Assembly (NCBI RefSeq): GCF_031822435.1
Contig: NZ_JAVQLW010000002.1
Span: 467,791-531,790, forward strand
Reading direction: 5' to 3'
DNA from: Paracoccus sp. MBLB3053
Lineage (GTDB): Bacteria > Pseudomonadota > Alphaproteobacteria > Rhodobacterales > Rhodobacteraceae
Length of the DNA: 64,000 bases
The position numbers and the translations under genes are program-made. Positions 27,771 through 36,867 of this stretch are shown one piece after another. The number at the start of each line of letters is the position of its first letter. Positions within the stretch are counted from its first letter, which is position 1. Below the pieces are notes generated by a model. It was not told where the DNA came from, searched no databases, and saw nothing but the letters and a program-made list of their open reading frames with translations.

Positions 27771-28328
27771 TCAACTCCAGGGCCAGCGGGGCTTGCTGTC
27801 GGGGGCAACCCACGGTTCGCCCCATCGTGACGTATCGGGGTTGGCAGGGTCCTTTTCGGGGCATTTCTCATGCGCCATGGCGGCCTTGGTATTTGTCAGG
27901 CAGCCGCAGACCGAGCAAACGCGCGCAGCTTGGCCCACCACAAGTTTTGCGCCGCGATATGACAACCCATCTGGTGCCGGCTCTTCAAAAGGGCAGGTCT
28001 TGCAGGCGGCCAATCTCTTGCTGATGATCCATGGCTTCGCCACCTCCAGACCTTTCATACCCCATTTCAGAATGCTTTTGGCAGCATTGGTCGCGGGACC
28101 GACAGACGGCTCATTTCTGGGTTCTGCCGAGGCAAGAAGCCGTTCGAGAAGCTCGGGGTTCTTTCGCATTGCCATGAGGGCCGTCGCGTATCGTTCGTTT
28201 TCAATGGCTTTCTTCACGGCGGCCAAGGGCAGGCTGCCTTCGAAATGCAGCAGTTCGCGAAGTCGCTCTGCCGCCCGCTCGATGGAGGTCGAGTTCGTGA
28301 TCTCGTCGGGAAGTATGCCCATCTGCAT
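27771..28328 (-). CDS. Cysteine-rich hypothetical protein with CxxC motifs
   Basis: The 185-residue protein has a helical N-terminal half (about residues 1-100) with no signal peptide. The C-terminal half carries three clusters, CKTC, CSVCGC and a final KCP, six cysteines that could bind zinc or an Fe-S cluster. The spacing (C-x2-C, about 29 residues, C-x2-C-x-C, about 14 residues, C) recalls zinc-ribbon proteins seen near phage or peptide-modification genes. It lies alone between IS remnants. Starts at 28328 or 28322 are both possible; GAAGCGAG precedes the first. Family and function are not recognised; the intact frame argues that it is real. Confidence 0.6.
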   Translation of the reverse strand: MQMGILPDEITNSTSIERAAERLRELLHFEGSLPLAAVKKAIENERYATALMAMRKNPELLERLLASAEPRNEPSVGPATNAAKSILKWGMKGLEVAKPWIISKRLAACKTCPFEEPAPDGLSYRGAKLVVGQAARVCSVCGCLTNTKAAMAHEKCPEKDPANPDTSRWGEPWVAPDSKPRWPWS

Positions 28329-29220
28329 TTTCTCGCTTCGTAGACTGACGGATACAAGTCGGGGTAGTGATCAGGGCACGTCGTGAAATTCTGCTGGGCA
28401 GTGAGCATTCCGACGGCGCAACGAATGGCCGAGGGCCGGTTCACATCAGCGATATGAACATCAACGCCTTTTCGGCGCCGCAGCATATCTGGCCCGGATG
28501 CATCATGACACATCTGGGAACGGCCGTCTTCCCCGGAGTCGCCTCTTGAACCGAGTGTGACCGTCTCGTCATGCGCGCGAGATTCGACCTGTTCGAAGTG
28601 CGGTCTGTCCAGTTGTTGTCGTGCAGGGGCCAAGGAATTTGGCGGCGCTTAGGCGACGATTTCTGGAGATGGCTGCACTCATGATCGCTGTCGTGCCTTT
28701 CTGTGATGATGAATAATCCGGGAAGGGCGGGCGAAGCTTGGTGTGGATGTGCAGGGCAGGGGAGGGGTACCTGCGCTTCAAGCTGGTCGGGGCAAGGTTG
28801 CTCTTCTCAGCCAGACCAAGTGTCTTCCTCCTGCCTTGCCTATCGCCCGGATAAAGCCCAACATCTCGCGAGCGATCGCTCGGATGACCACCACCTTCGT
28901 CTTCCCGGCCGATGGGGAAATCGGCGGGATCAATGCGGACGCGGGCTATTACGTGCGAGTGCCATGATGCGGTCGCGGACCCGGGGGCCCATGCCCTGAT
29001 ACCAACGCCGAAGCCCCGCCGAGACGAAGATGAACTCCGTGAAACGGCTGAGGTGGAACCCGATGGCACGCGACTTCGATCGCCATGTCGCCGGATTCCG
29101 GGTCCGAGCCGCAGGGCCGATCGGCCAGACCGCGTTTGGCAAGCCGGTCTCAGAGCCAACCGGATGAGTTATTCTGAGAAGTGCTGGGCTTCACGCTGGT
29201 TGCGCGACAGAGTTTCTTGT
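28329..29220. other. Long region without an intact gene
   Basis: These 890 bases lie between the Cys-rich protein gene and the terminator of the second receptor gene. No convincing coding sequence was found. A minus-strand segment at about 28775-28905 reads KVVVIRAIAREMLGFIRAIG, which recalls the C-terminal end of IS110-family transposases, but it is short and surrounded by stops. The rest looks like degraded mobile-element DNA. Confidence 0.4.
28775..28905 (-). pseudogene. Possible IS110-family transposase C-terminal remnant
   Basis: The fragment KVVVIRAIAREMLGFIRAIG followed by KAGGRHLVWLRRA resembles the tail of IS110/IS116 transposases (pattern VAxARELxGFIWAIA). It has no start and no catalytic part. 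The similarity is short, so the call is weak. Confidence 0.25.
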
Positions 29221-29230
29221 CGGGCAAATC

Positions 29231-29255
29231 TGGGGGCGACTCATTCTCGCCCCCA
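29231..29255 (-). terminator. Terminator-like hairpin after the siderophore receptor gene
   Basis: TGGGGGCGA (29231-29239) and TCGCCCCCA (29247-29255) make a perfect 9-bp stem around a 7-base loop, 12 bases after the receptor stop on the minus strand. The following T-run is short (GATTTGCC), so termination may be partial. Confidence 0.6.
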
Positions 29256-29267
29256 TGAACTTATGCG

Positions 29268-31475
29268 TCAAAAGCGGTGACGCAGGGTCGCCTGAATCTC
29301 GCGACCGGGGTTGTAGGAATAGTTGGTGCCGGCGCCAGCGACATGCTGTTCGTCAAGCAGGTTGCTGACATTGATCGCCAGATCCGTGCCGTCTTGCACC
29401 TCATAGGTGAAAGCGGCGTCGAGCAAGGTGGTCGCTTCGCTCTTGGCACCTGCGTACCCCGCCGAGAGCAGGCCCGCATCATTCGAGTCATTGAAGTAGT
29501 ACGAGCCGATATAGCGCGCGCCCAGGCCGAAGGTCATGTCGCCACGTGCACCCGCGCCAGCCAGGCTGTAATTGACCCAGATCGAGGCCATGTGGCTGGG
29601 CGCGGTCGCCAGTTCATTGCCGGTCAGGTCGGTTCCGTTCGAGCGAAGGCCCCGGACGATCTCGGTCTGCATGTACGAATAGGCGCCGATCACGCTTAGG
29701 TTTTCGGTGATCTCGGCTTTCGCCTCGAGGTCCAGGCCGCGAACGCGCGAGTCGATCAGATCGAAGGTGAACGGGGTGCCAGCGCCGCCGGGCCAGTACA
29801 GGCGCGGTTCGTTGTCCTTTTTCAGCTCGTAGATCGAGGCCGAAATAAGGGTGTTCGTTCCAGTGGGCTGGTATTTCACGCCAAGCTCGTACTGCTCGCC
29901 ACGCGCAAGCTCGGCATAGATGTCCTGCGGGCTCGACTCGGAGACGGGCGCAACCGATTCGACATAACTGAAATAGGCCGAAACCTCGTCGTTGACCTTG
30001 TAGGTCAATGCAGCGCGGAGCGATGTTTCCGAGAAGTCGTTTTCTTCGGAGCTGGTCTGAGGCGAATTGAACAACGACCATTGGTCGATGGAAACGTCGA
30101 TCCAATCGTGACGCAGACCAACAGTGGCAATCCAGCGATCGTCGAAGGACAGGTTTTGCTGCAGGAAGAGCGATTGCGTCGAGTAATCCTTGTCCCGGGT
30201 CTGATACAGGGTCGTGCCGCTCGGCTGACCGCTGATGTCGGGACTGGAGGGATCGGCGCCCGCGACAAGACCGTAATAGGCGCTCTCGCTGACCGTCGCA
30301 TCGCGGAATTCAAGGCCCGCCAGCGTGCTGCTGTCGACGCGGTCGAAGGTCGTGTCATATTTGAGGATGGCGTTGCCGATGAGTTCTTCCGAGGAACTGT
30401 GGCTGGCCAAGGCACCCCGGCCCACCAGACCTCCGCTGCGGCCCCACCGGTCGTCGACATAGGCATAGCCGTAATTGTCGGTCAGGTCGCTGTAACGCAG
30501 ATTTGCCTGCAGGCTTAGCCCGCCGCCGAAATCATGCGAAAGCAGCCCCGTGATGCTGGTGCGTTCAACGTCGTGATAGTTGTAGTCCTTGAGGCCGAAG
30601 AAATCGCTGCGGTCATATTCGCGGAAGATGGGGTAGCCACCGCTGTTCGGCGTGCCGTCACGTTTCAGGTAGTCGACCACCACGCTCAGCTTGGTCGCAT
30701 CCGTGGGCTGCCAGGTCAGGCCGCCCATCAGGAAGGCTTCGTCATCCTTCGAGTGGTCATATTCCAACTCGCTGTCCTGCACCTTGCCGGTGATGCGGAA
30801 CGCGAAGTCCTGATTGGCGTCGATGACGTCGCCAAAGTCGAAGCCAAGTTCGGCGTGGTTGAACGAACCATAGGTCAGATATGTTTCGCCGATCCGCTCG
30901 AACTTCGGGGTCTTGGTCACGAAGTTGATCGAGCCACCCGGTTCGCTTTGGCCGAACAGGGTCGAGTTAGCGCCGCGCAAGACCTCGACGCGTTCATAGG
31001 CGAAGGGCTCTTCGCGCACGCCGCGCATGGTGCCCAATGTCAGACCGTCGCGATAGGTCGAGGCGTTGAATCCACGGATCGAATAATAGTCATTCCGCCC
31101 ATCGGTATCACCGTAGAAATCGGTCGCGATGCCCGGCGTATATTGCAGGATCTCTTCGACCGACTTGGCGTTGCGGATCTCAATCTCTTTCTTTGTGATC
31201 ACCGAGATCGACGCTGGCGTATCCAGGATGCTCGTCGCGACCTTACCTCCCACTGAAATCTCATGCGCGACGATGGAGTTCGCATCGTCATCGAACGTGC
31301 CGATGGCCTGAATCGTGACGGGGTTCAGACGATAGGGCGTTTCTTCGCTGGCGGCGGCAGCGTCCTGTGCGCGCGCTCCAGCCGAGACGGCGACCAGTGC
31401 CGTGCAGCCCAGAAGCGCGGTGGTCATGCAGCCGCGCGAAATGCGTCCGAGACTCGCAAGATGGCAATATGTCAT
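29268..31475 (-). CDS. TonB-dependent siderophore receptor
   Basis: The 735-residue outer-membrane receptor has a signal peptide of about 36 residues ending GARAQ. The plug contains SVITKKEIEIRNAKSVEEIL, DYYSIRGFNASTYRDGLTL and ERVEVLRGANSTLFGQSEPG. The barrel ends in ATLRHRF with the terminal Phe needed for assembly. GGGGCAAGG lies just before the ATG. It is downstream of the permease-ATPase operon on the same strand but separated by 166 bases that carry a palindromic motif also found in front of the binding-protein gene, so it probably has its own iron-controlled promoter. It is distinct from the receptor at 19-21 kb. Confidence 0.94.
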   Translation of the reverse strand: MTYCHLASLGRISRGCMTTALLGCTALVAVSAGARAQDAAAASEETPYRLNPVTIQAIGTFDDDANSIVAHEISVGGKVATSILDTPASISVITKKEIEIRNAKSVEEILQYTPGIATDFYGDTDGRNDYYSIRGFNASTYRDGLTLGTMRGVREEPFAYERVEVLRGANSTLFGQSEPGGSINFVTKTPKFERIGETYLTYGSFNHAELGFDFGDVIDANQDFAFRITGKVQDSELEYDHSKDDEAFLMGGLTWQPTDATKLSVVVDYLKRDGTPNSGGYPIFREYDRSDFFGLKDYNYHDVERTSITGLLSHDFGGGLSLQANLRYSDLTDNYGYAYVDDRWGRSGGLVGRGALASHSSSEELIGNAILKYDTTFDRVDSSTLAGLEFRDATVSESAYYGLVAGADPSSPDISGQPSGTTLYQTRDKDYSTQSLFLQQNLSFDDRWIATVGLRHDWIDVSIDQWSLFNSPQTSSEENDFSETSLRAALTYKVNDEVSAYFSYVESVAPVSESSPQDIYAELARGEQYELGVKYQPTGTNTLISASIYELKKDNEPRLYWPGGAGTPFTFDLIDSRVRGLDLEAKAEITENLSVIGAYSYMQTEIVRGLRSNGTDLTGNELATAPSHMASIWVNYSLAGAGARGDMTFGLGARYIGSYYFNDSNDAGLLSAGYAGAKSEATTLLDAAFTYEVQDGTDLAINVSNLLDEQHVAGAGTNYSYNPGREIQATLRHRF

Positions 31476-31566
31476 CCTTGCCCCTTTCCTTAGTGTTTAA
31501 CTAGAGTTTGGGACATGCGCTATCGCTCGCAGCGGGGTGCCAGCAAGTAGGCGCAGACAATTAGCC

Positions 31567-31581
31567 TGACAATTTCAGTCA
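31567..31581. promoter_or_regulatory. Candidate iron-responsive operator, TGACAATTTCAGTCA
   Basis: This near-palindrome (TGAC-N7-GTCA) lies 92 bases upstream of the receptor start. A copy that matches at 13 of 15 positions (TGACTATTTCAGTCG) is in front of the binding-protein gene at 35547-35561. Two such motifs in front of two iron-uptake transcripts suggest one shared regulator, perhaps RirA, IscR or Irr; which one cannot be told. Confidence 0.6.
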
Positions 31582-31641
31582 ATTTCAGGGCGCTGTTGCG
31601 ATATGGCAACTGCAGACGCTTGAAATTGTGGCATGCCTAGA

Positions 31642-32448
31642 TCAGGGTGCAGTGAGACGATGACGGCCGAGGGGCAGCACCAATGGCTTGCCCGAAACCG
31701 GATCGGGGATGACCCGGCTACGCAAACCAAAGACGGCATGGATATTTTCCTCGGTCAGCACCGCATCGGGATGACCATGGGCGTGCAGGCGGCCCCCGGC
31801 CATCGCAACAAGGCAGTCGGCATAACGCGCCGCGAGGTTCAGGTCATGCAGCACCATCACGATTGTGATGCCCCGCGCATGGTTAAGGTCTGTCAGTAGA
31901 TCCAGCACCTCGACCTGATGGCAGACATCAAGGAAGGTCGTCGGCTCATCAAGCAGCAGAAGCTCGGTTTCCTGGGCCAGGGCCATGGCGATCCAGACGC
32001 GCTGTCGTTGCCCGCCGGACAGTTCGTCCACCGCACGCTCGGCCAGATCCGCGGTCTTGGTTACCGCGAGCGCCTTGGCCACGGCCTCGTCATCATGCTT
32101 GTTCCAACGTGACATCAGCCCGTGATGCGGATGGCGGCCCCGGCTGACCAGATCCGAAACGGTGATGCCTTCAGGCGCGATGGGCGATTGCGGCAAAAGG
32201 CCCAGCTTGCGGGCCAGTTCGCGGGTCGGGCTGCGATGGACCGACTTTCCGTCCAGAAGCACGCTTCCTCTGCTGGGCGAAATCAGCCGCGACATGGTCC
32301 GCAGGAGGGTGGATTTACCGCAGCCATTCGCGCCAACGATGGCGGTGATCTTGCCGGGCGGGATGGTAAGATTAAGCCCAGTCAGGATAGTGCTTTCGCC
32401 GTATCCGGCGGACATGTCCGCGACGACGAGGCTGTGCGTGGGGTTCAT
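31642..32448 (-). CDS. Iron-siderophore ABC transporter ATPase, FecE/FepC type
   Basis: The 268-residue ATPase has Walker A GANGCGKST, signature LSGGQRQRVWIAMALAQ and Walker B LLLLDEPTTFLDVCHQ, which is typical of iron-siderophore ATPases. It powers the two FecCD permeases encoded directly upstream, overlapping the second by 4 bases (ATGA). It is the last gene of the four-gene uptake operon. Confidence 0.93.
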   Translation of the reverse strand: MNPTHSLVVADMSAGYGESTILTGLNLTIPPGKITAIVGANGCGKSTLLRTMSRLISPSRGSVLLDGKSVHRSPTRELARKLGLLPQSPIAPEGITVSDLVSRGRHPHHGLMSRWNKHDDEAVAKALAVTKTADLAERAVDELSGGQRQRVWIAMALAQETELLLLDEPTTFLDVCHQVEVLDLLTDLNHARGITIVMVLHDLNLAARYADCLVAMAGGRLHAHGHPDAVLTEENIHAVFGLRSRVIPDPVSGKPLVLPLGRHRLTAP

Positions 32449-33488
32449 GGCGAGCCTCCGGCGCGGTTCGCGCGAACGATGAGATAAAGCAGGTAGGGCG
32501 CACCAAGCGCCCCCGTGACCACGCCGACGGGATAGCGATGCGGCAGCAGGAATTGCCCGATATAGTCGCCTCCCAGCACCAGAGCCGCCCCGACCAGAGC
32601 CGCAGGGATCAGCAGCGATCCATTAGGCCCGAGGATGCGCGCCGCGATCGGTCCCGACAGGAAAGCCACGAACAGGATCGGCCCGGTGGCTGCCGTCGCG
32701 ACCGCGATCATGCCGACTGCCGCCAGCATGACCGTAATTCGCGTCAGGCCGACCCGCACACCAAGCGCGGCGGCGGTGTCGTCGCCCATCCGCAACGCCT
32801 CGAGGTCGCGTGCTCGCACGAGCAGCAGGCCGCCAAAGACGATCAGCGCCGCCAGGACCGGCAGGGCCTGATCCAGTTTCGCGCCGTTCAAGCTGCCGGT
32901 GATCCAGCGCATCGCCTCTTGCAGGTCCCATGCAGGCGCACGCGACAGGGTATAGGAAATGAAGCTGTCGATCATCGCGGCAACGCCGATGCCGACAAGG
33001 ATCAGCCGCGTCCCGGCCACGCCATTGCGAAAAGAAAGGCCAAAGACCAGAAGCGCAACGCCAAGGCCCGACAGGACCGAGATGCCTGCAACCGCCGCGC
33101 CATCAAGTTGCAGCACCACGATGGCAAAGACCGCCGCCGCACTTGCCCCGGAACTCACGCCGATGATGTCGGGGCTGGCCAGCGGGTTGCGCAGCATGAT
33201 CTGGAAGGCGACGCCGCCCATACCGAAGCACAGTCCGACCAGCACAGCCATCATCGCGCGCGGCAGGCGCAACTGGCCGACGGTGAAGCTTGCGCCCGGC
33301 ACATCCTGACCCAGCAGCACACGGACGACCTCACCCGGAGGGGTGAAGCTCTGGCCCAGCATCAGGGTCAGCGCAAAACCGGCGAACAGCAGGATCGCAA
33401 GCCCCAAAGAGACGCGACGCGAACGCCGTTGCCGCCCCAGACGTTCTGCGGCCACGGCCTGGCTCACGGGAAAAATCGAGACGCTCAT
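32445..33488 (-). CDS. Iron-siderophore permease, FecCD family
   Basis: The 347-residue inner-membrane protein has about nine membrane segments and the FecCD signature RNPLASPDIIGVSSGASAAA (about residues 100-119). It pairs with the neighbouring permease to form the channel. It overlaps the ATPase gene and the other permease gene by 4 bases each, so the operon is tightly coupled. Confidence 0.93.
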   Translation of the reverse strand: MSVSIFPVSQAVAAERLGRQRRSRRVSLGLAILLFAGFALTLMLGQSFTPPGEVVRVLLGQDVPGASFTVGQLRLPRAMMAVLVGLCFGMGGVAFQIMLRNPLASPDIIGVSSGASAAAVFAIVVLQLDGAAVAGISVLSGLGVALLVFGLSFRNGVAGTRLILVGIGVAAMIDSFISYTLSRAPAWDLQEAMRWITGSLNGAKLDQALPVLAALIVFGGLLLVRARDLEALRMGDDTAAALGVRVGLTRITVMLAAVGMIAVATAATGPILFVAFLSGPIAARILGPNGSLLIPAALVGAALVLGGDYIGQFLLPHRYPVGVVTGALGAPYLLYLIVRANRAGGSP

Positions 33489-34525
33489 AGCTCACGTACC
33501 CGCTGGCGGCGGACGATCCAGATGAAGAATGGCGCACCGACAAAGGCAGTAACGATGCCGACGGCAAGTTCACTGGGGCGCGCGATGATCCGGCCCAGCA
33601 CATCGGCAAGGATCAGAAGCCCTGCTCCGCTTAGCGCCGCATAGGGCAGAAGCCAGCGATGATCTACGCCGACCAGCAGCCGGCACAAATGCGGCACCAT
33701 CAGCCCGACAAAGCCGATCGGGCCGCAAGCTGCCGTTGCCGCCCCGCAAAGCAGGATCGCGCCAAGCGCGGCTATGCCCCGCGCGACGGCGACATTCTCG
33801 CCCAGTCCGGCGGCAAGATCATCGCCAAGCGCCAGTGAGTTCAGCTTGCGCGCCGAAACCAGGCAGATGAGGAACCCCGCAAGCATGAAGGGCAGCACCA
33901 TCCGGATCACATCGAAGGTCGCACCTCCGACTCCGCCGATCTGCCACGATCGGAAACCGCCCGCGATGTCGTTGCGCGGTAATATCACTGCGATGGTGAA
34001 ACAGGAAAACGCGACCGACGTGGCCGCGCCGGCCAATGCGAGCTTTAGCGGCGTCGCGCCTCCACGCCCCATCGAGCCGATTGCATAGACAAAGACCGCC
34101 GTCAGGCCGGCCCCGAGGATGGCCACCCAGACGAAGGCTTGGGCCATGCTCATGCCGAACCATGCGAGCCCGATCACCACGGCAAGCGCCGCGCCCGTGT
34201 TGACGCCAAGGATGCCTGGATCGGCCAGCGGATTGCGGGTGACGCCCTGCATGATCGCGCCTGAAAGTCCCAGCGCCGCCCCGGCTAGCGCGGCAAGGAT
34301 CGTGCGCGGCATACGCACCGAAACCGCTGCCTGCGCGATGGTCTCGACCTGCCCCGAAAGGGCAGCCCAGATATCTTGCCAGTCAACCTCACGCGTTCCC
34401 ACGGCGACCGACAGCAAGCACAGGCCTAGCAGAACAAGGGCCAGCGCGGCCAACCCGCCCGCCCGGAACAGCCGCGCGCGGCCGGGGCGGGGCCGCGCGA
34501 CTTCGACCGCATCTCTCATGTTCAT
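33485..34525 (-). CDS. Iron-siderophore permease, FecCD family
   Basis: The 346-residue permease has the signature TRNPLADPGILGVNTGAALA (about residues 70-90) and membrane segments throughout. It is the heterodimer partner of the next permease. The start at 34525 overlaps the binding-protein stop by 4 bases. The pair replaces the fused FhuB found in the other siderophore locus of this window, so the two systems have different origins. Confidence 0.93.
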   Translation of the reverse strand: MNMRDAVEVARPRPGRARLFRAGGLAALALVLLGLCLLSVAVGTREVDWQDIWAALSGQVETIAQAAVSVRMPRTILAALAGAALGLSGAIMQGVTRNPLADPGILGVNTGAALAVVIGLAWFGMSMAQAFVWVAILGAGLTAVFVYAIGSMGRGGATPLKLALAGAATSVAFSCFTIAVILPRNDIAGGFRSWQIGGVGGATFDVIRMVLPFMLAGFLICLVSARKLNSLALGDDLAAGLGENVAVARGIAALGAILLCGAATAACGPIGFVGLMVPHLCRLLVGVDHRWLLPYAALSGAGLLILADVLGRIIARPSELAVGIVTAFVGAPFFIWIVRRQRVREL

Positions 34526-35529
34526 TCCGACTTGCGCGCCGCCTCGGCGAGCATCTCGACATAGTCATCCAGCACCCACGAGATCGCCAGCGGCGTCGGA
34601 TGGGCCGCAGTGCCTGCGGGTGTATTCCCAAGCATCACCACCGCATCCTTGGCAATGGCCGTCATGCGCGAGGCGAGCGGGTCATTTTTCAGGGGCGTCA
34701 ACAGTTCCGCGCCGCCATAGCTCACGAAGATGTCGACATCATTGAACCGGTCGATCTGTTCGGCGCTGATCTCACCCGCATATTGGCCCGGCCTTGTCGC
34801 GTCGATTACGCTTTTGGGCGAGGTCAGGCCCAAATCCTCGAAGAATTTCACCCGCGTATCGTTGCCGGTGTAGAATCGAATGAGGCTCAGGTCCATCGGA
34901 TCGAGATGGGTGATGAACATGGCAGACTTGCCCTTCAATTCGGGATGCTTCCCAACGCTTTCGGCAATCTCTTCCTCGATCCTGTCAACCAGGGCATCGC
35001 CCTCGGCCTTCAGCCCCAGACCCGCGCTGTTCAGGCGGATCATCTCGCGCCATTCGGTCGTCCACGGCGCATCGGGATAGGCAACGACCGGGGCGATCAT
35101 GCTCAGTGTCTCGTAATCCGACTTGCTGAGCCCGGAATGGGCAGCAAGTATCACATCGGGCTGCGAGGCAGCCACCGCTTCGAAATCGATACCGTCACCT
35201 TCATCAAAAAGCGTCGGCGTCTCGGCGCCGAGCTCCTTCAACCTCTCCTCGACCCAGGGCAGGACGCCGTCACCATCGTCATCGCCGAAATTCGCGGCGG
35301 CCATGCCGACGGGAACGACGCCTAGTGCCAGCGGGACTTCGTGATTGGCCCAGGCGACCGTAGCAACGCGGACGGGTTTCTTCTCGATCGTCGTGCTGCC
35401 AAAAGCATGTTGCACCGTGATCGGGAACCGAGCCGGAGCGGCCTGCGGTTGCGCGACAGAAGGCAGGGCCAGAGCACAGGCCAGACCAAGGGGAAATGCG
35501 GGAATGCCGACCGTCGGAAGTTTGATCAT
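34522..35529 (-). CDS. Iron-siderophore periplasmic binding protein
   Basis: The 335-residue protein has a signal peptide (IKLPTVGIPAFPLGLACALA to VAQPQA) and a type III binding-protein fold. Motifs include VRVATVAWANHEVPLALGV near residue 60 and DVILAAHSGLSKSDYETLS. It captures ferric siderophore in the periplasm and passes it to the FecCD permeases. It is the first gene of the operon and carries a TGAC-N7-GTC(G/A) palindrome 18 bases upstream of its ATG, close to where RNA polymerase would bind. Confidence 0.92.
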   Translation of the reverse strand: MIKLPTVGIPAFPLGLACALALPSVAQPQAAPARFPITVQHAFGSTTIEKKPVRVATVAWANHEVPLALGVVPVGMAAANFGDDDGDGVLPWVEERLKELGAETPTLFDEGDGIDFEAVAASQPDVILAAHSGLSKSDYETLSMIAPVVAYPDAPWTTEWREMIRLNSAGLGLKAEGDALVDRIEEEIAESVGKHPELKGKSAMFITHLDPMDLSLIRFYTGNDTRVKFFEDLGLTSPKSVIDATRPGQYAGEISAEQIDRFNDVDIFVSYGGAELLTPLKNDPLASRMTAIAKDAVVMLGNTPAGTAAHPTPLAISWVLDDYVEMLAEAARKSE

Positions 35530-35546
35530 TGGGAGACGCGCCAGAT

Positions 35547-35561
35547 TGACTATTTCAGTCG
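35547..35561. promoter_or_regulatory. Candidate iron-responsive operator, TGACTATTTCAGTCG
   Basis: This motif matches 13 of 15 bases of the one at 31567-31581 and lies 18-32 bases before the binding-protein ATG. Its position over the probable promoter or leader suits repression under iron-replete conditions. Regulator identity is unknown. Confidence 0.6.
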
Positions 35562-35764
35562 ACTTTTCACTTTACGCCGAGAGGGTCAAGCCAGCTACGT
35601 TGTGATCCAGGGTCGATCTGGCGCTTCGAACACGCAATTTCACGAATTCCATCGGCCGGACGCGCTCGGCCCTTTCGAAAAACAAGGCGTTCGACACGAG
35701 CATGGCCCCGGACCATGCGTGCCCTGCAAGCGCCTCGGAATATCCAAATGCCCGCCGGGGCAGG

Positions 35765-36280
35765 TCAGATCGACCGGAAGACGTGGAAGGCCTCTGGTTC
35801 TTCGGACGACGCCGCGATCAGCCTTTTCTCTGCGGCGTCGCGAAACAGTCTCTCGAAAACCAGGGGGCGTCCTTTTGGAGCGTCCCGGCCTGGCCCGCTC
35901 CAGGAGGTCTGGAGCAAGAAGACGTCCGGATCGATCTCGGAGCGATGCGCCAAAAAAGTCGCGTGCCGCGCAATCGTGCTGACCTGCGTGGCGATCAGGC
36001 GTTGAAACGCATCGCCCTTTCCCGGCTGAGCCCGGACGCGCAGGATAGCGGTGCGCGCATCACCGCCGATGATTAGGCGGCCGATCGCGAGGTCGCCAAT
36101 CTCGACGCGTCGCAGCTTTGCATGGCGCACGGAAAGCCGCCCGAGAGCGAGCGCGCCGACGGCGACGGCACCCAGCGCGGCCGCGCCAAGCATCAGCGTC
36201 CCGAAAGACACGGCCCCTGCCGCCGCCGCGCCAGACGCTACGGCACCGCGGCTGGAATTTCCAAGGCTTTTCCGTTTCAT
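35765..36280 (-). CDS. Gly/Ala-repeat N-terminus fused to an ABM-like domain
   Basis: The protein of 171 residues (start ATG at 36280; a TTG at 36346 is the alternative) has two parts. Residues about 12-75 are a low-complexity run of Gly, Ala and Leu in a short period (GAAALGAVAVGALALGRLSV and similar), like a beta-helix or membrane-associated repeat. Residues about 78-171 (TAILRVRAQPGKGDAFQRL, then HATFLAHRSEIDPDVFLLQT) resemble the antibiotic-biosynthesis monooxygenase (ABM) fold, often a small heme-, quinone- or ROS-related enzyme. No partner gene is evident. It lies upstream-divergent from nothing obvious and next to the second siderophore operon. Confidence 0.6.
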   Translation of the reverse strand: MKRKSLGNSSRGAVASGAAAAGAVSFGTLMLGAAALGAVAVGALALGRLSVRHAKLRRVEIGDLAIGRLIIGGDARTAILRVRAQPGKGDAFQRLIATQVSTIARHATFLAHRSEIDPDVFLLQTSWSGPGRDAPKGRPLVFERLFRDAAEKRLIAASSEEPEAFHVFRSI

Positions 36281-36867
36281 CGTTTTTACCCGGACCACAG
36301 AACTTGCGCCGATCGTAAGTAGGGGGCGAATCCCCTCGACACGCAAGTGCGAGGCTCGCTTTTGCTAGCTAGGGAAAATAGACGAATACGTCTTGGTCAT
36401 CGTGTCCTGCCGACAGAACAGGGGCCGGGTATGCGCTGGCTGCGGTATCGCTGAAGGCAATCCGGGGAAAAGGACCGTCGGGTCCGAAGCTGGCATGCCT
36501 TGGCTACTTCAGAACCCGCAGAAGTGCGGCATCCCGGATGCGTTCCTGCGATGAAATCATCAGGACCCGGCAAGGCCAGATACCGATCATGGCATGGGCA
36601 GGACCAGACCTGATGGCGGGCTTTACTGATGCGGGACACCCCAACACGGAAATGCAAAGGGCGGTCATCTGACGCGACGTATCGGTGGCGACAGCGGCTT
36701 TCATCCCGGTCTGCGTCGCTCAGTTCGACTGGCCTGCGGGCCGCGGCTGTGAATTCCCGCTCATGGCTGTTGCCAACGGCAGTTGGCTAGCGCCATGATC
36801 CGCGTGAGCGCATGTTTCGAACGAGGCTGCCGGCTGTCGGTGGTACCCTTCCAGAAGGACTGATCAC
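36281..36867. other. Region without a supported gene
   Basis: These 587 bases lie between the ABM-like gene and the aldo/keto reductase gene. Short open frames show no clear domain. It must contain the promoter for the aldo/keto reductase; AGAAGGAC lies just before that ATG. No repeat, hairpin or RNA gene was recognised. Confidence 0.4.
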
